DNA of 64,000 nt from CAJXMH01 sp964001305 (GTDB taxonomy: Bacteria > Bacteroidota > Bacteroidia > Flavobacteriales_E > Vicingaceae). The notes beneath the pieces were generated by a model that saw only the letters and a program-made list of their open reading frames with translations, did no database searches and had not been told where the DNA came from. The stretch's first letter is position 1; each line of letters opens with the position of its first letter. Shown piece by piece: positions 1-9,245 of the stretch. The translations under genes were made by a program, and so were the position numbers. The stretch is from positions 186,001 through 250,000 of the forward strand of contig CAXFAI010000036.1 of NCBI GenBank assembly GCA_964001305.1, read 5' to 3'.

Positions 1-1659
1 CAATTGCTCTGCTTGATTGTAAAACTTGGGATTGGTCACAATAATCATATCTGCTTGAGAAAAGGCGTGTAAATTTTGATTAGGCACCTTTCCAATTGGT
101 ATAATATTGATTGAATCAGCAGCGCTGAAAGCTAAATACTCATTTAAATTACTTGTTTCATCAATAAATTTATAATTCGCACCCTGTTGAGTCAACTGAA
201 GTGACTGAATGTTTGCAACATCTGTTACATCCCAAATTCGAACAGAATTGTTACTCTGCAGAAAAAATTCAGATACTTGATTTGTTCCCACGGACTCAAT
301 ATCTCTAAATGACATAAAAGATCCAGACATGACTAGCGACCTTCTAACATTTAAGTTGATAAAATTCAACCAAGCTTTAGCCACAGCCTGTGGTTTATTA
401 TAAGTTACACTTATATTAACAGGGTTATTAACTAATGGAAAGGAATTAATACCTCTTGAAACTTTACCAAAAGCTACTTCATAGCGACTTAAAACAGTTG
501 CACCAGCAGATGAAGTAAAGTTTGAGTTCTCGGCCTTTATAGAGAATGTACTTGTTACTCCTGCTCGAGCTACACCAAAAAATTCAAAGCTCGCCTCTTC
601 GTTAACTATTAAATTAGGAATATCCCAACTAAAATTGTAGGTTAAGATATTGTCAAAAGGCTCTCCAAGCCACTCTCTACCTGACTGAATCAAATTCACT
701 TGATCCACTTCATGGTATGACAAATAATCATATGAGGTAACTGTATTTGTTATTACTCCAGAAGGAATTGATTTTGCTTGAATTCTTTTACCATTTCCAG
801 GAGTAATCGCAATAAAGTAGAAGGTTGTATCTGAATAAGGGTTTAAACGGTGTTTAAAATGATTCTTAGACGTATCATACTGCCACTCAACCTGATTGTC
901 ACCATAAAAAACAAAGTAGTCGTTTCGATTAAATTTTCCATCATTTTCTCCAATTGCTAAAATTGGATTCTCTAACATATCATCAGGTCTATCCTCATCA
1001 TTAGACTCTGGCAAACTACCTCCCCCATAGCCATATACTTTAAGAGTTCTTGGATCTAAATTTTCAACATCAATACCAAGACTATTTAAAAATTGATAGT
1101 TAAGCTTATATGCCCCCTCTTTGGTTACCCCTATCTTATACCAATCTCCACTTGACATTTTGGAATTCGATGCAAATGACAATGCCTTATTTCTCTTTAA
1201 AGGTTTAGAAATGGTTGAATACGAAACGGTAAAATTTGTTAATTTGAAAAAACGACCATTAAATCGAAAGAAGGGATTGATTTTTATGTAGGCATGATTT
1301 TCCTTCTTAATTAATGAATTCTCTATATAAACCTGTGGTTCGCCCTCAATTTCAAGGCCTTGCAGCAACTGAATTTCATCTTCAGTTAAGGCTATCGAAT
1401 TTTCATTTTCTATAACCGCTTGATTTATTGAACGAGATTTTAGATTCCCTACATTTAAATAAAGAAAAGGAAGCTTTGAGTCAGCAAAATCATATTGAGC
1501 TTCACTAAAGAATAAAGTCTTTTCTTGTTTATTTCCTTCTAGGCCATAATAAATGGGATCACCCCAATTTAAATCGACTTTTATTTGGTTCTGAGCATTT
1601 AAACTGAAATTAAAAGCCGTAGTAATCAGAAAGATATAGAGACTAATTCGATTTATCAT
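1..1659 (-). CDS. porU: Type IX secretion system sortase PorU, N-terminal part (runs off left edge)
   Basis: Reading the minus strand from the ATG at 1659 gives an uninterrupted frame to base 1. PorU is the C25-family (gingipain-like) surface sortase that cleaves T9SS C-terminal signals and attaches cargo outside the outer membrane. Visible here are a signal peptide ending near LNAQN, a beta-rich N-terminal region with the PorU-typical stretch SGDWYKIGVTKEGAYKL (about residue 150), and near the window edge ADMIIVTNP, which looks like the start of the C25 catalytic domain. The catalytic Cys/His part lies outside the window. An in-frame ATG at 1680 is an alternative start, but 1659 gives the better signal peptide. 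It is divergent from the PorP/SprF gene and close to gldJ, as is common in Flavobacteriia. Confidence 0.88.
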   Translation of the reverse strand, partial: MINRISLYIFLITTAFNFSLNAQNQIKVDLNWGDPIYYGLEGNKQEKTLFFSEAQYDFADSKLPFLYLNVGNLKSRSINQAVIENENSIALTEDEIQLLQGLEIEGEPQVYIENSLIKKENHAYIKINPFFRFNGRFFKLTNFTVSYSTISKPLKRNKALSFASNSKMSSGDWYKIGVTKEGAYKLNYQFLNSLGIDVENLDPRTLKVYGYGGGSLPESNDEDRPDDMLENPILAIGENDGKFNRNDYFVFYGDNQVEWQYDTSKNHFKHRLNPYSDTTFYFIAITPGNGKRIQAKSIPSGVITNTVTSYDYLSYHEVDQVNLIQSGREWLGEPFDNILTYNFSWDIPNLIVNEEASFEFFGVARAGVTSTFSIKAENSNFTSSAGATVLSRYEVAFGKVSRGINSFPLVNNPVNISVTYNKPQAVAKAWLNFINLNVRRSLVMSGSFMSFRDIESVGTNQVSEFFLQSNNSVRIWDVTDVANIQSLQLTQQGANYKFIDETSNLNEYLAFSAADSINIIPIGKVPNQNLHAFSQADMIIVTNPKFYNQAEQL

Positions 1660-1770
1660 AATTTCTTTTGAAAAATACATAACTAAAGACTACTTGAAAT
1701 ATTGCACTCACTTTCAAATAATAAAAATAGTTATCTAAAATATAACAAGTTTATAGTAATGAAGTTTATT

Positions 1771-1778
1771 TATATTTG
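1771..1778 (+). promoter_or_regulatory. Bacteroidota -7 element upstream of porP/sprF-like gene
   Basis: TATATTTG matches TAnnTTTG exactly. No good -33 TTG is visible at 19-20 bases. Transcription would start near 1784, leaving a leader of about 20 bases before the GTG start at 1803. Confidence 0.5.
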
Positions 1779-1802
1779 CGACCATGCTGAAGATTTTGTG
1801 GT

Positions 1803-2750
1803 GTGCGTAAAGGATTATATTATACATTAACTCTTCTGTTTTTCTCTTTGTCTGCTTACAGTCAGGATCCAATGTTTTCGCAATTTTATGCGAATCGATT
1901 GTATTTGAACCCTGCTTTTGCGGGTACTGCCAAGTGCCCCAGACTTACACTGAATTACAGAAATCAATGGCCTGGTATTGACAATAGCTTTGTTACTTAT
2001 ACAGCAAGCTATGACCAACAAGTAGACGCAGTTAATGGCGGTTTAGGTGTTTTGCTTTTGAATGACCAAGCAGGAGAAGGTGTTTTAAGTACTACATCAG
2101 CTCATTTTCTTTATTCTTATCAATTTTCTGTAAATCGTAAATTTTCTATTCGTTCGGGATTTCAAGCTAGCATTGTGCAAAAATCAATTGATGTAAGTAA
2201 CCTTCGGTTTGGTGATATGATTGATGCAAGAAGAGGCTTTGTATACCAGTCTCAAGAGCAAATTAAAAATGACCAAGTATTTTATCCTGATTTCTCTTTT
2301 GGTTTACTTGGCTTTAGCGAGAAATATTATTTTGGTTTTGCTGTCCATCACTTAACAGCACCTGATGAAGGATTCATAGATTTATCAGTTCTGCCTAGAA
2401 GATTTACAGGGCATTTTGGAGCCGTTTTCCCATTTGGACTGCGAAATGATGACATGAGCTGGTCACCAAATGTTATTTACCAACAGCAAGAACAATTTAC
2501 AGAATTAAACCTCGGAATGTACGTTACAAAAGGACCAATAGTATTTGGTCTCTGGCATCGTTTAGGAGATTCATTCATTGCATTGCTAGGTATTGAAAAA
2601 GACAACTTTAAAATAGGATATAGCTATGATTTAACTACTTCTATTTTATCAGATCGGACTGCAGGATCACATGAAGTTTCCTTTAGTTATATCTTCCCAT
2701 GCAGACCGAAGAAGGTAAGATTTGAAACAATAAGCTGTCCCTCTTTTTAG
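1803..2750 (+). CDS. PorP/SprF family T9SS outer-membrane protein
   Basis: A 315-residue protein with a signal peptide (cleavage near AYSQDP) followed at once by the family hallmark DPMFSQFYANRLYLNPAFAG. PorP/SprF proteins are outer-membrane beta-barrels that work with the T9SS in gliding and adhesin export. The rest alternates aromatic and polar beta-strands, and length fits the family (about 300-330). The start is GTG at 1803: a stop at 1788-1790 closes the frame upstream, and the nearby ATG at 1784 is in another frame that stops after eight codons. The gene is separated from gldJ by 46 bases with no terminator, so the two are probably co-transcribed. Family membership is clear; which T9SS cargo it serves is not. 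Confidence 0.88.
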   Translation: MRKGLYYTLTLLFFSLSAYSQDPMFSQFYANRLYLNPAFAGTAKCPRLTLNYRNQWPGIDNSFVTYTASYDQQVDAVNGGLGVLLLNDQAGEGVLSTTSAHFLYSYQFSVNRKFSIRSGFQASIVQKSIDVSNLRFGDMIDARRGFVYQSQEQIKNDQVFYPDFSFGLLGFSEKYYFGFAVHHLTAPDEGFIDLSVLPRRFTGHFGAVFPFGLRNDDMSWSPNVIYQQQEQFTELNLGMYVTKGPIVFGLWHRLGDSFIALLGIEKDNFKIGYSYDLTTSILSDRTAGSHEVSFSYIFPCRPKKVRFETISCPSF

Positions 2751-2796
2751 TTAATTAGTTTATTTGGGTATTTTTGGAAGTCTTTTAAACATCAAC

Positions 2797-4278
2797 ATGA
2801 TGAAAAATAGAAATTTAAAACAAGGATTTTGGGCCATAGCGAGCCTTTTTCTTTTAGCCTCTTGTGGTGGTGAACGATCTAGCACTACCGGATGGGCTTA
2901 TAACGACTCAAAGAATGGTGGATTCGAAAATACACCTTATGTTGAGCAAGAAACAGGCCCTGGACTTATTTTAATTGAAGGTGGACGTTTTACCATGGGT
3001 AGAAACGAACAAGATATATTTTACGATTGGAATAATGTTCAGAGAACGGTAACCGTTTCTTCCTTTTATATGGATGAAACTGAGGTGAAAAATATAGATT
3101 ATAGAGAATACTTATATTGGTTAGAGCGAGTTTTTGGTGCAGATTACCCGGAAGTATACAAAAAGGCACTTCCAGATACATTAGGATGGAGAAGCAGGTT
3201 AGCTTACAATGAACCTTTTGTTGAATACTATTTAAGGCACCCAGCTTATAATGATTATCCTGTAGTAAATGTTAGTTGGCTTCAAGCAACTGATTATGCA
3301 GCTTGGAGAACTGATCGTGTAAATGAACTAATCTTAATACGTGAAGGTCTTTTTGAACATAATCCAAATCAATTTAACGAGGACAACTTCAATACTAAGG
3401 CATATTTAAGTGGTCAGTATGAAAGTGGGAAAAGAGTAGATGGCCTTATTGATTTAGACCCGAATAAAGAAACCAGAAACGTTAGAATTGAAGATGGGAT
3501 TTTACTTCCTGAATATCGACTACCTACAGAGGCTGAATGGGAATTTGCAGCCTTGGGCCTTATTGGAAATACCTATGGGGAATTAATTGTTGAAAGAAAA
3601 TTCTACCCTTGGAACGGACATGGAGTAAGAAATGCTGATGATAATTATTTAGGTCAGATGTTAGCTAACTTTAGAAGAGGAAGAGGTGATATGATGGGAG
3701 TTGCAGGTCAATTAAATGATAATGCAGAAATCACAGCTCCAGTTTATTCTTATTGGCCAAATGATTATGGCCTATACAATATGGCGGGAAATGTTAGTGA
3801 ATGGGTTATGGATGTTTACCGACCTATGACTAGTGAAGATGCTGATGACTTTAGACCTTTTAGAGGAAATGTTTTTAAAACTTTGGTTAGAGATGAAGAA
3901 GGGTACTTAGCTGAAAAAGACAGTTTAGGTCGAATGAAATACAGAGAAGTTAATCCTGAAGATGATAATTTAGCTGAAAGAAGAAATTACAAAAAAGCGG
4001 ATGTCATTAATTATGAAGATGGTGACTTACAGTCTTCTAAATATTATGACGAGCCTGCCACTTTTGATGAATTAGGCGATGCATCAATGTATGATTTTGG
4101 AAAATCTACCTTAATTAGTGATAGAGCTAGAGTATATAAAGGTGGTTCTTGGAATGATCGAGCTTATTGGATGACACCAGGCACAAGAAGATTTTTAACT
4201 GAAGATCAGTCTTCTCCCCAAATTGGATTTAGATGCGCGATGATTCGCGTAGGGAGCCCTGTCGGTTTAGTTTATTAA
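2797..4278 (+). CDS. gldJ: Gliding motility lipoprotein GldJ (T9SS core component)
   Basis: An outer-membrane lipoprotein of the T9SS/gliding machinery, related in fold to formylglycine-generating enzyme (FGE-sulfatase) but structural rather than catalytic in known cases. From the ATG at 2797 the lipobox LLASC places the lipidated Cys at residue 23. GldJ-typical segments follow: TTGWAYNDSKNGGFE, GPGLILIEGGRFTMG, SSFYMDETEVKN and, at the end, GGSWNDRAYWMTPG and IGFRCAMIRVG. An upstream TTG at 2764 would add eleven residues that fit a lipoprotein leader poorly; ATGs at 2797 and 2800 are both possible. It follows the PorP/SprF gene, precedes murF, and ends at a strong hairpin terminator. At 494 residues it is slightly shorter than some GldJ proteins. 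Confidence 0.92.
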   Translation: MMKNRNLKQGFWAIASLFLLASCGGERSSTTGWAYNDSKNGGFENTPYVEQETGPGLILIEGGRFTMGRNEQDIFYDWNNVQRTVTVSSFYMDETEVKNIDYREYLYWLERVFGADYPEVYKKALPDTLGWRSRLAYNEPFVEYYLRHPAYNDYPVVNVSWLQATDYAAWRTDRVNELILIREGLFEHNPNQFNEDNFNTKAYLSGQYESGKRVDGLIDLDPNKETRNVRIEDGILLPEYRLPTEAEWEFAALGLIGNTYGELIVERKFYPWNGHGVRNADDNYLGQMLANFRRGRGDMMGVAGQLNDNAEITAPVYSYWPNDYGLYNMAGNVSEWVMDVYRPMTSEDADDFRPFRGNVFKTLVRDEEGYLAEKDSLGRMKYREVNPEDDNLAERRNYKKADVINYEDGDLQSSKYYDEPATFDELGDASMYDFGKSTLISDRARVYKGGSWNDRAYWMTPGTRRFLTEDQSSPQIGFRCAMIRVGSPVGLVY

Positions 4279-4300
4279 ATTGTTGAAATATTTATTTTAA

Positions 4301-4328
4301 AAAAAGCCTCGCAAATGCGAGGCTTTTT
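4301..4328 (+). terminator. Rho-independent terminator after gldJ
   Basis: A perfect 12-bp stem (AAAAAGCCTCGC at 4301-4312 with GCGAGGCTTTTT at 4317-4328), a 4-base loop and a T tract. It lies 22 bases after gldJ and only 12 before murF. Confidence 0.92.
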
Positions 4329-4340
4329 TATTTTAGAATT

Positions 4341-5636
4341 ATGAAATATACTAGTTTAGAAGAGCTCTATAAAATCTATTTAAAATACCCTAGAATATCT
4401 AAAGATAGCCGAGAAATTACAAATGACTGTATTTATTTTGCGTTGAAAGGTGAAAACTTTAACGGAAATAAATTTGCAAGTAAAGCAATAGAATCCGGTG
4501 CAAAGTATGCGATAATTGACGAACCTAATTATGCAGAAAACGAACAATATCTTCTGGTTGAAAATGTATTATCAACACTACAAGAATTAGCAAAATATCA
4601 TCGCTCTCAGTTAGCAATTCCCTTTATAGGTATAACTGGCAGCAATGGAAAAACGACTACTAAAGAACTCATCAATTGTGTTTTATCAAAGTCATTTAAA
4701 ACCAAGGCAACAAAAGGAAATTATAACAATCACATCGGTGTTCCTTTAACTCTATTGGAAGTAACTCAGGAAGATGAAATTGCTATTATTGAAATGGGTG
4801 CCAATCACCAAGGAGAGATCGCATTTCTTTCTTCGATTTCACAACCTGACTATGGGTTGATTACAAATATAGGTAAAGCTCATCTTGAAGGTTTTGGAGG
4901 TATTGAAGGGATTAAAAAAGGAAAATCTGAATTGTACAAATACATAGAAAAAAATGGAGGAAAAATTTTCATTAATCATGATGATAATACGCTAAATGAA
5001 CTAAGCCAAAACTTAAATCAAATTAAATACGGACTATCAAACAAATGCTATTGTCAAGGAGAACTGAAAGAGAGTCAACCAACCATTTTAGGCCAATGGA
5101 ATTGTCAAAATCAAGCAGGCAGAATCAAGGCTCAAATTTTTGGTACATATAACTTTTTCAACATATTGGCTGCAATTTGTATTGGAAACTATTTCAAAGT
5201 TCCTTCAGAAAAAATTGATGAAGCGATTAACGAATATGTACCCTCAAACAATCGTTCTCAAATCATTAAAAATGGCAATGGAGAAATCATTTTAGATGCT
5301 TATAATGCAAACCCATCGAGTATGGAAACAGCGCTTTTAAACTTCTCTAAAAGAAATGGAGATAATAAAGTATTGATTTTAGGAGATATGTTTGAATTAG
5401 GGTCAACAAGCCTAGTAGAGCACAAACACATCATTGAAAAAGTCAAGGAACTTAATTTTGATAATTCGACTTTTGTAGGAGAAAACTTCTATAACTTCAG
5501 AAATGATTATCCTCAATTTTCATTCTATAAAAACACAATAGACACTAAAGAATGGTATCAATCTTTATCAACGGTTGATAAACAGATTTTAATCAAGGGC
5601 TCAAGAGGCATGAAACTAGAAAGTTTATTGTCATAA
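4341..5636 (+). CDS. murF: UDP-N-acetylmuramoyl-tripeptide--D-alanyl-D-alanine ligase MurF
   Basis: A cytoplasmic Mur ligase that joins D-Ala-D-Ala to the UDP-MurNAc-tripeptide, the last soluble step of peptidoglycan precursor synthesis. The ATP-binding P-loop GITGSNGKTTTKEL lies at about residues 95-108, the Mur ligase central motif AIIEMGANHQGEI at about 148-160, and the C-terminal domain carries ILDAYNANPSSM and KVLILGDMFELG. At 431 residues the length is normal. The ATG at 4341 is 12 bases past the gldJ terminator, so expression needs either read-through or a promoter overlapping the hairpin; no good promoter was seen. Confidence 0.95.
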   Translation: MKYTSLEELYKIYLKYPRISKDSREITNDCIYFALKGENFNGNKFASKAIESGAKYAIIDEPNYAENEQYLLVENVLSTLQELAKYHRSQLAIPFIGITGSNGKTTTKELINCVLSKSFKTKATKGNYNNHIGVPLTLLEVTQEDEIAIIEMGANHQGEIAFLSSISQPDYGLITNIGKAHLEGFGGIEGIKKGKSELYKYIEKNGGKIFINHDDNTLNELSQNLNQIKYGLSNKCYCQGELKESQPTILGQWNCQNQAGRIKAQIFGTYNFFNILAAICIGNYFKVPSEKIDEAINEYVPSNNRSQIIKNGNGEIILDAYNANPSSMETALLNFSKRNGDNKVLILGDMFELGSTSLVEHKHIIEKVKELNFDNSTFVGENFYNFRNDYPQFSFYKNTIDTKEWYQSLSTVDKQILIKGSRGMKLESLLS

Positions 5637-5640
5637 AAAA

Positions 5641-5665
5641 AGGCCCGAATTCGGGCCTTTTTTTA
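5641..5665. terminator. Bidirectional terminator between murF and acyl-CoA dehydrogenase
   Basis: The self-complementary stem AGGCCCGAATTCGGGCCT (5641-5658) is flanked by A7 on the left and T7 on the right, so it can end both the murF transcript (plus) and the convergent dehydrogenase transcript (minus). Confidence 0.92.
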
Positions 5666-5683
5666 TGTTTACAATTGAATATT

Positions 5684-6826
5684 TTATTCACTTAAAATAG
5701 CTCGTGAAATAACGATTTTCTGTACCTCTGTAGTACCTTCATAGATTTGTGTGATTTTGGCATCACGCATTAATCTCTCTACATGGTATTCTTTTACAAA
5801 ACCATAACCTCCATGCACTTGAACAGCTTCAACTGTTGTTTCCATCGCTACTCTTGAAGCAAACACTTTTGCCATGGCAGATTCTTTATCAAAGTTTTTA
5901 CCTTGATCCTTTAAGCTAGCAGCTTTTAAACACAAAAGTCTCGCAGCTTCTATCTCAGTTGCCATATCTGCCAACTTAAATGCAATAGCTTGATGCTTAT
6001 AAATTTCTTTCCCAAAGGCTTTTCTTTCTTTTGAATAAGCAATTGCCAATTCCATAGCGCCTGAAGCAATCCCCAAGGCTTGGGAAGCAATCCCAATTCG
6101 TCCACCAGATAAAACTTTCATGGCAAATTTGAACCCAAAACCGTCTTCCCCTATTCTATTCTCCTTTGGAACTTTTACATCGGTAAACATCAAGGTATGC
6201 GTATCAGACCCCCTAATACCTAATTTGTTTTCTTTTGCCCCAACTGTAAAACCTTCCCATTCTTTATCTACAATAAAAGCATTTATTCCACGATGACCTT
6301 TTTCTACATCGGTTTGAGCAATAACTATATAATACGAAGCTGAACCACCGTTAGTAATCCAGTTTTTCGTTCCATTCAATAAATAGTGATCGCCTTTATC
6401 AATAGCTGTAGTTCGCTGAGAGGTTGCATCTGAACCAGCTTCGGGCTCTGACAAACAAAAAGCACCAATAACTTCACCACTGGCAGCAGGTCTTAAATAC
6501 TTCTCTTTTTGTTCTTCAGTTCCAAATTTTTCAATACCCCAGCAGTACAATGAATTATTTACAGACATCGCTACTGAACAAGATGCATCCACTTTTGATA
6601 TTTCTTCCATCGCCAGCACATAAGAAACGGTATCCATTCCGCCTCCACCATATTTTGGGTCAACCATCATACCCATAAAACCTAATTCTCCCAATTGCTT
6701 GATTTCCTCTTTTGGAAAACGTTGCTCTTCATCACGCTCTATTACTCCCGGTTTTAAAACGTTTTGAGCAAAATCCCTCGCGGCATCTCTAACTGCAATT
6801 TGTTCTTCTGTTAATTCTATATTCAT
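5684..6826 (-). CDS. Acyl-CoA dehydrogenase (short/medium-chain type)
   Basis: A 380-residue FAD enzyme that introduces the alpha-beta double bond into acyl-CoA in beta-oxidation or branched-chain amino-acid breakdown. Signatures are GAFCLSEPEAGSDA (about residue 121), the FAD/substrate segment NGTKNWITNGG, and the C-terminal MRDAKITQIYEGTTEVQ, whose YEG glutamate corresponds to the catalytic base of short-chain members. The sequence resembles butyryl-CoA dehydrogenases, but chain-length preference cannot be read reliably. The ATG at 6826 gives the standard N-terminus MNIELTEEQIAVRD. It is a single-gene unit divergent from anmK with its own promoter. Confidence 0.92.
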   Translation of the reverse strand: MNIELTEEQIAVRDAARDFAQNVLKPGVIERDEEQRFPKEEIKQLGELGFMGMMVDPKYGGGGMDTVSYVLAMEEISKVDASCSVAMSVNNSLYCWGIEKFGTEEQKEKYLRPAASGEVIGAFCLSEPEAGSDATSQRTTAIDKGDHYLLNGTKNWITNGGSASYYIVIAQTDVEKGHRGINAFIVDKEWEGFTVGAKENKLGIRGSDTHTLMFTDVKVPKENRIGEDGFGFKFAMKVLSGGRIGIASQALGIASGAMELAIAYSKERKAFGKEIYKHQAIAFKLADMATEIEAARLLCLKAASLKDQGKNFDKESAMAKVFASRVAMETTVEAVQVHGGYGFVKEYHVERLMRDAKITQIYEGTTEVQKIVISRAILSE

Positions 6827-6846
6827 AGCTTAATTTTACCTGTAAT

Positions 6847-6854
6847 TATATTCG
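6847..6854 (+). promoter_or_regulatory. Probable -7 element of anmK
   Basis: TATATTCG matches TAnnTTTG at seven of eight positions, 22 bases before the TTG start of anmK. It abuts the oppositely oriented -7 element of the dehydrogenase gene. Confidence 0.4.
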
Positions 6855-6885
6855 CAAAAATAACTGATTATATACATTGAACCAA
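6855..6885 (-). promoter_or_regulatory. Promoter of the acyl-CoA dehydrogenase gene
   Basis: On the minus strand TTG (6885-6883), a 20-base spacer and TATTTTTG (6862-6855) match the Bacteroidota consensus exactly. The initiation site would be near 6845, about 20 bases before the start codon. Confidence 0.65.
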
Positions 6886-7941
6886 TTAAATAAAACTTTT
6901 CAAGTTCTAGGCTTAATGTCAGGCACCTCACTAGATGGCTTAGACATTTGCCATGCGCAATTTTATCAAATAAACAAACAATGGAATTATGAAATTGTTG
7001 ATGCAAAAACTATCCTATATTCAAAAGATTGGCTAAACAGACTTCAAAAATCACATCTGCTAAATGCAGAAGAGTTAACTCATTTAAACTTTGATTTTGG
7101 TTACTATTTAGGTGAAATCTGTAATTCTTTTTTAGATGATAAAAAAGTTGACTTAATTGCTTCTCATGGGCATACTGTTTTTCACAATCCTTACAAAAGA
7201 TATACTTTACAAATAGGACATGGAGCATGCATTGCTTCAATTACAAACCACAAGGTAGTATCGGATTTTCGTTCTCAAGATGTTGCCCTAGGTGGCCAAG
7301 GTGCTCCATTGGTACCTTTCGGGGACGAATTGCTTTTTAACGAATATGATGCGTGTATAAATATTGGTGGAATCACCAATATTTCTTTTTTAAAAAACAA
7401 TGAACGACTAGCGTTTGACATAGCACCATCAAATCTAATTTTAAATCAACTTTGTACGGATTACTTTAACTTACCTTACGACGATAAAGGAGAAATTGCA
7501 AAATCAGGAAACTTAAACGAAGAATTATTTCATCGACTAAATGCATGGAAGTATTTCGAAAAAGAGGCTCCAAAATCATTGGGTCGAGAAGACATTTTTC
7601 CTAATTTTTATCAAATTATTACCGAATTTAATTGCTGTCCAGAAGACAAGCTAAATACCTTCGGTAAACACTGGGCATTTCAAGTTAATCGTATAATAGA
7701 TAAAAACAATCTCAATCAAAATATTTTAGTGACTGGAGGAGGAGCGAAGAACAGTTTTTTAATGGAAACTCTTAAAGCAAACACTCAAATAGCCATACCA
7801 AATGAGAATCTAATTGATTTTAAAGAAGCCTTAATCTTTGCATTTTTAGGACTCATGCGCGAACTTGGAATTGAAAACAGTTACAAATCGGTAACAGGCG
7901 CCTCAAAAAACCACTGTTCCGGAGCAGTATATTTACCCTAA
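6877..7941 (+). CDS. anmK: Anhydro-N-acetylmuramic acid kinase
   Basis: A cytoplasmic ASKHA-fold kinase that cleaves and phosphorylates 1,6-anhydro-MurNAc to MurNAc-6-phosphate in peptidoglycan recycling. The N-terminal phosphate-binding motif GLMSGTSLDGLD is at residues 12-23; RSQDVALGGQGAPLVPFGD and ACINIGGITNISF are further family motifs, and LVTGGGAKNSFLM is at the C-terminus. Length 354 is slightly below the usual 360-380. The only possible start is TTG at 6877: the next ATG lies inside the MSGTS motif and an in-frame TGA sits at 6865. A rare TTG start fits low expression. Confidence 0.92.
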   Translation: MNQLNKTFQVLGLMSGTSLDGLDICHAQFYQINKQWNYEIVDAKTILYSKDWLNRLQKSHLLNAEELTHLNFDFGYYLGEICNSFLDDKKVDLIASHGHTVFHNPYKRYTLQIGHGACIASITNHKVVSDFRSQDVALGGQGAPLVPFGDELLFNEYDACINIGGITNISFLKNNERLAFDIAPSNLILNQLCTDYFNLPYDDKGEIAKSGNLNEELFHRLNAWKYFEKEAPKSLGREDIFPNFYQIITEFNCCPEDKLNTFGKHWAFQVNRIIDKNNLNQNILVTGGGAKNSFLMETLKANTQIAIPNENLIDFKEALIFAFLGLMRELGIENSYKSVTGASKNHCSGAVYLP

Positions 7942-7980
7942 TTTGATATAAATTTAAGCTAATTAAAATAGATTGTTTGT

Positions 7981-7988
7981 TACTTTTG
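7981..7988 (+). promoter_or_regulatory. -7 element upstream of the Glu/Leu-type dehydrogenase
   Basis: TACTTTTG matches TAnnTTTG exactly, 15 bases before the ATG at 8004, so the leader would be very short. No TTG at the expected -33 distance. Confidence 0.5.
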
Positions 7989-8003
7989 GTGCAAATTTTC
8001 TAG

Positions 8004-9230
8004 ATGCAAGAACTACTCGAAAAGTATGAAAATAAAAGACCTGAAATTGTCTTTGAATGGCAAGACTCTGAAACAGAAGCAGAAGGATGGGTCGTTATTA
8101 ATTCATTAAGAGGTGGCGCTGCAGGCGGTGGTACCAGAATGAGAAAAGGATTAGACAAACATGAGGTCACATCGTTGGCCAAAACCATGGAAGTAAAATT
8201 CACCGTTTCAGGACCTGCCATTGGCGGTGCAAAATCAGGAATAAATTTTGATCCCAAAGACCCAAGAAAAGCTGGTGTACTTAAAAGATGGTATCAAGCA
8301 GTAGCTCCTCTTTTGAAGAATTACTACGGTACCGGTGGGGATTTAAACGTAGATGAAATTCACGAAGTTATTCCTATTACCGAAGATTGCGGAGTATGGC
8401 ATCCTCAAGAAGGAGTTTTTAATGGACATTTCAAACCTACTGAAGCTGACAAAATCAAGCGAATTGGCCAGTTAAGATACGGAGTTCTTAAAGTAATTGA
8501 AGATGATAGCTATACCCCTGAAGTAAGCAGAAAGTTTGTAGTAGCGGACATGATTACAGGTTTTGGTGTTGCTGAATCAGTAAAGCATTTCTACAATATT
8601 TATGGAGGTTCTGTAGCGGGCAAAAAAGTCATAGTTCAAGGTTGGGGAAATGTAGGCTCAGCTGGAGCGTATTATTTAGCTCAAAGCGGTGCTACTATTG
8701 TTGGAATTATTGACAGAGAAGGCGGTCTAATAAAAGAAGAAGGTTTTAGCTTTGAAGAAATTAGAGACCTATTTTTAGCTAAGAAAGGCAATCAACTTCA
8801 AGCTGATAATTTATTGTCGTTTGAAGAAGTAAATGATAAGATTTGGGACATTTCAGCAGATGTATTTATTCCTTGTGCCGCTTCAAGACTAATTACCAAA
8901 GAACAAGTTGATCGAATGATTAATGCAGGTCTGGAAGTTATTTCAGCAGGGGCTAACGTTCCTTTTGCTGATCCTCAAATTTTCTTTGGACCAATAGCAG
9001 AATATACGGATACAAAAGTTTCAGTAATACCAGACTTTATTTCAAACTGCGGAATGGCAAGGGTTTTTGCCTATCTCATGTCTGAAAATATAACGATGGA
9101 AGATCAAGGTATTTTTGAAGATACTTCAAATACAATTAAAACAGCAATCGAAGAAGTTTATGCAAAGTCAACAAGCAAGCTAAACGTAGCTAAAACTGCT
9201 TTTGCTATTGCTCTTAACAAACTCATCTAG
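8004..9230 (+). CDS. Glu/Leu/Phe/Val family amino-acid dehydrogenase
   Basis: A 408-residue NAD(P)-dependent oxidative deaminase of the glutamate/leucine dehydrogenase superfamily. The N-terminal substrate domain has GGAAGGGTRM, the catalytic-lysine region GPAIGGAKSGI (about residues 70-80) and GTGGDLNVDE with the conserved Asp. The nucleotide-binding domain has VIVQGWGNVGSAGAYYL (about 210-226), a GxGxxG-type turn. Length is nearer to the leucine dehydrogenase end (about 360) than to hexameric glutamate dehydrogenases (about 450), and the substrate is not certain. The gene is 15 bases upstream of nhaD, suggesting one transcript. Confidence 0.88.
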   Translation: MQELLEKYENKRPEIVFEWQDSETEAEGWVVINSLRGGAAGGGTRMRKGLDKHEVTSLAKTMEVKFTVSGPAIGGAKSGINFDPKDPRKAGVLKRWYQAVAPLLKNYYGTGGDLNVDEIHEVIPITEDCGVWHPQEGVFNGHFKPTEADKIKRIGQLRYGVLKVIEDDSYTPEVSRKFVVADMITGFGVAESVKHFYNIYGGSVAGKKVIVQGWGNVGSAGAYYLAQSGATIVGIIDREGGLIKEEGFSFEEIRDLFLAKKGNQLQADNLLSFEEVNDKIWDISADVFIPCAASRLITKEQVDRMINAGLEVISAGANVPFADPQIFFGPIAEYTDTKVSVIPDFISNCGMARVFAYLMSENITMEDQGIFEDTSNTIKTAIEEVYAKSTSKLNVAKTAFAIALNKLI

Positions 9231-9245
9231 CAAAACTTATACACT

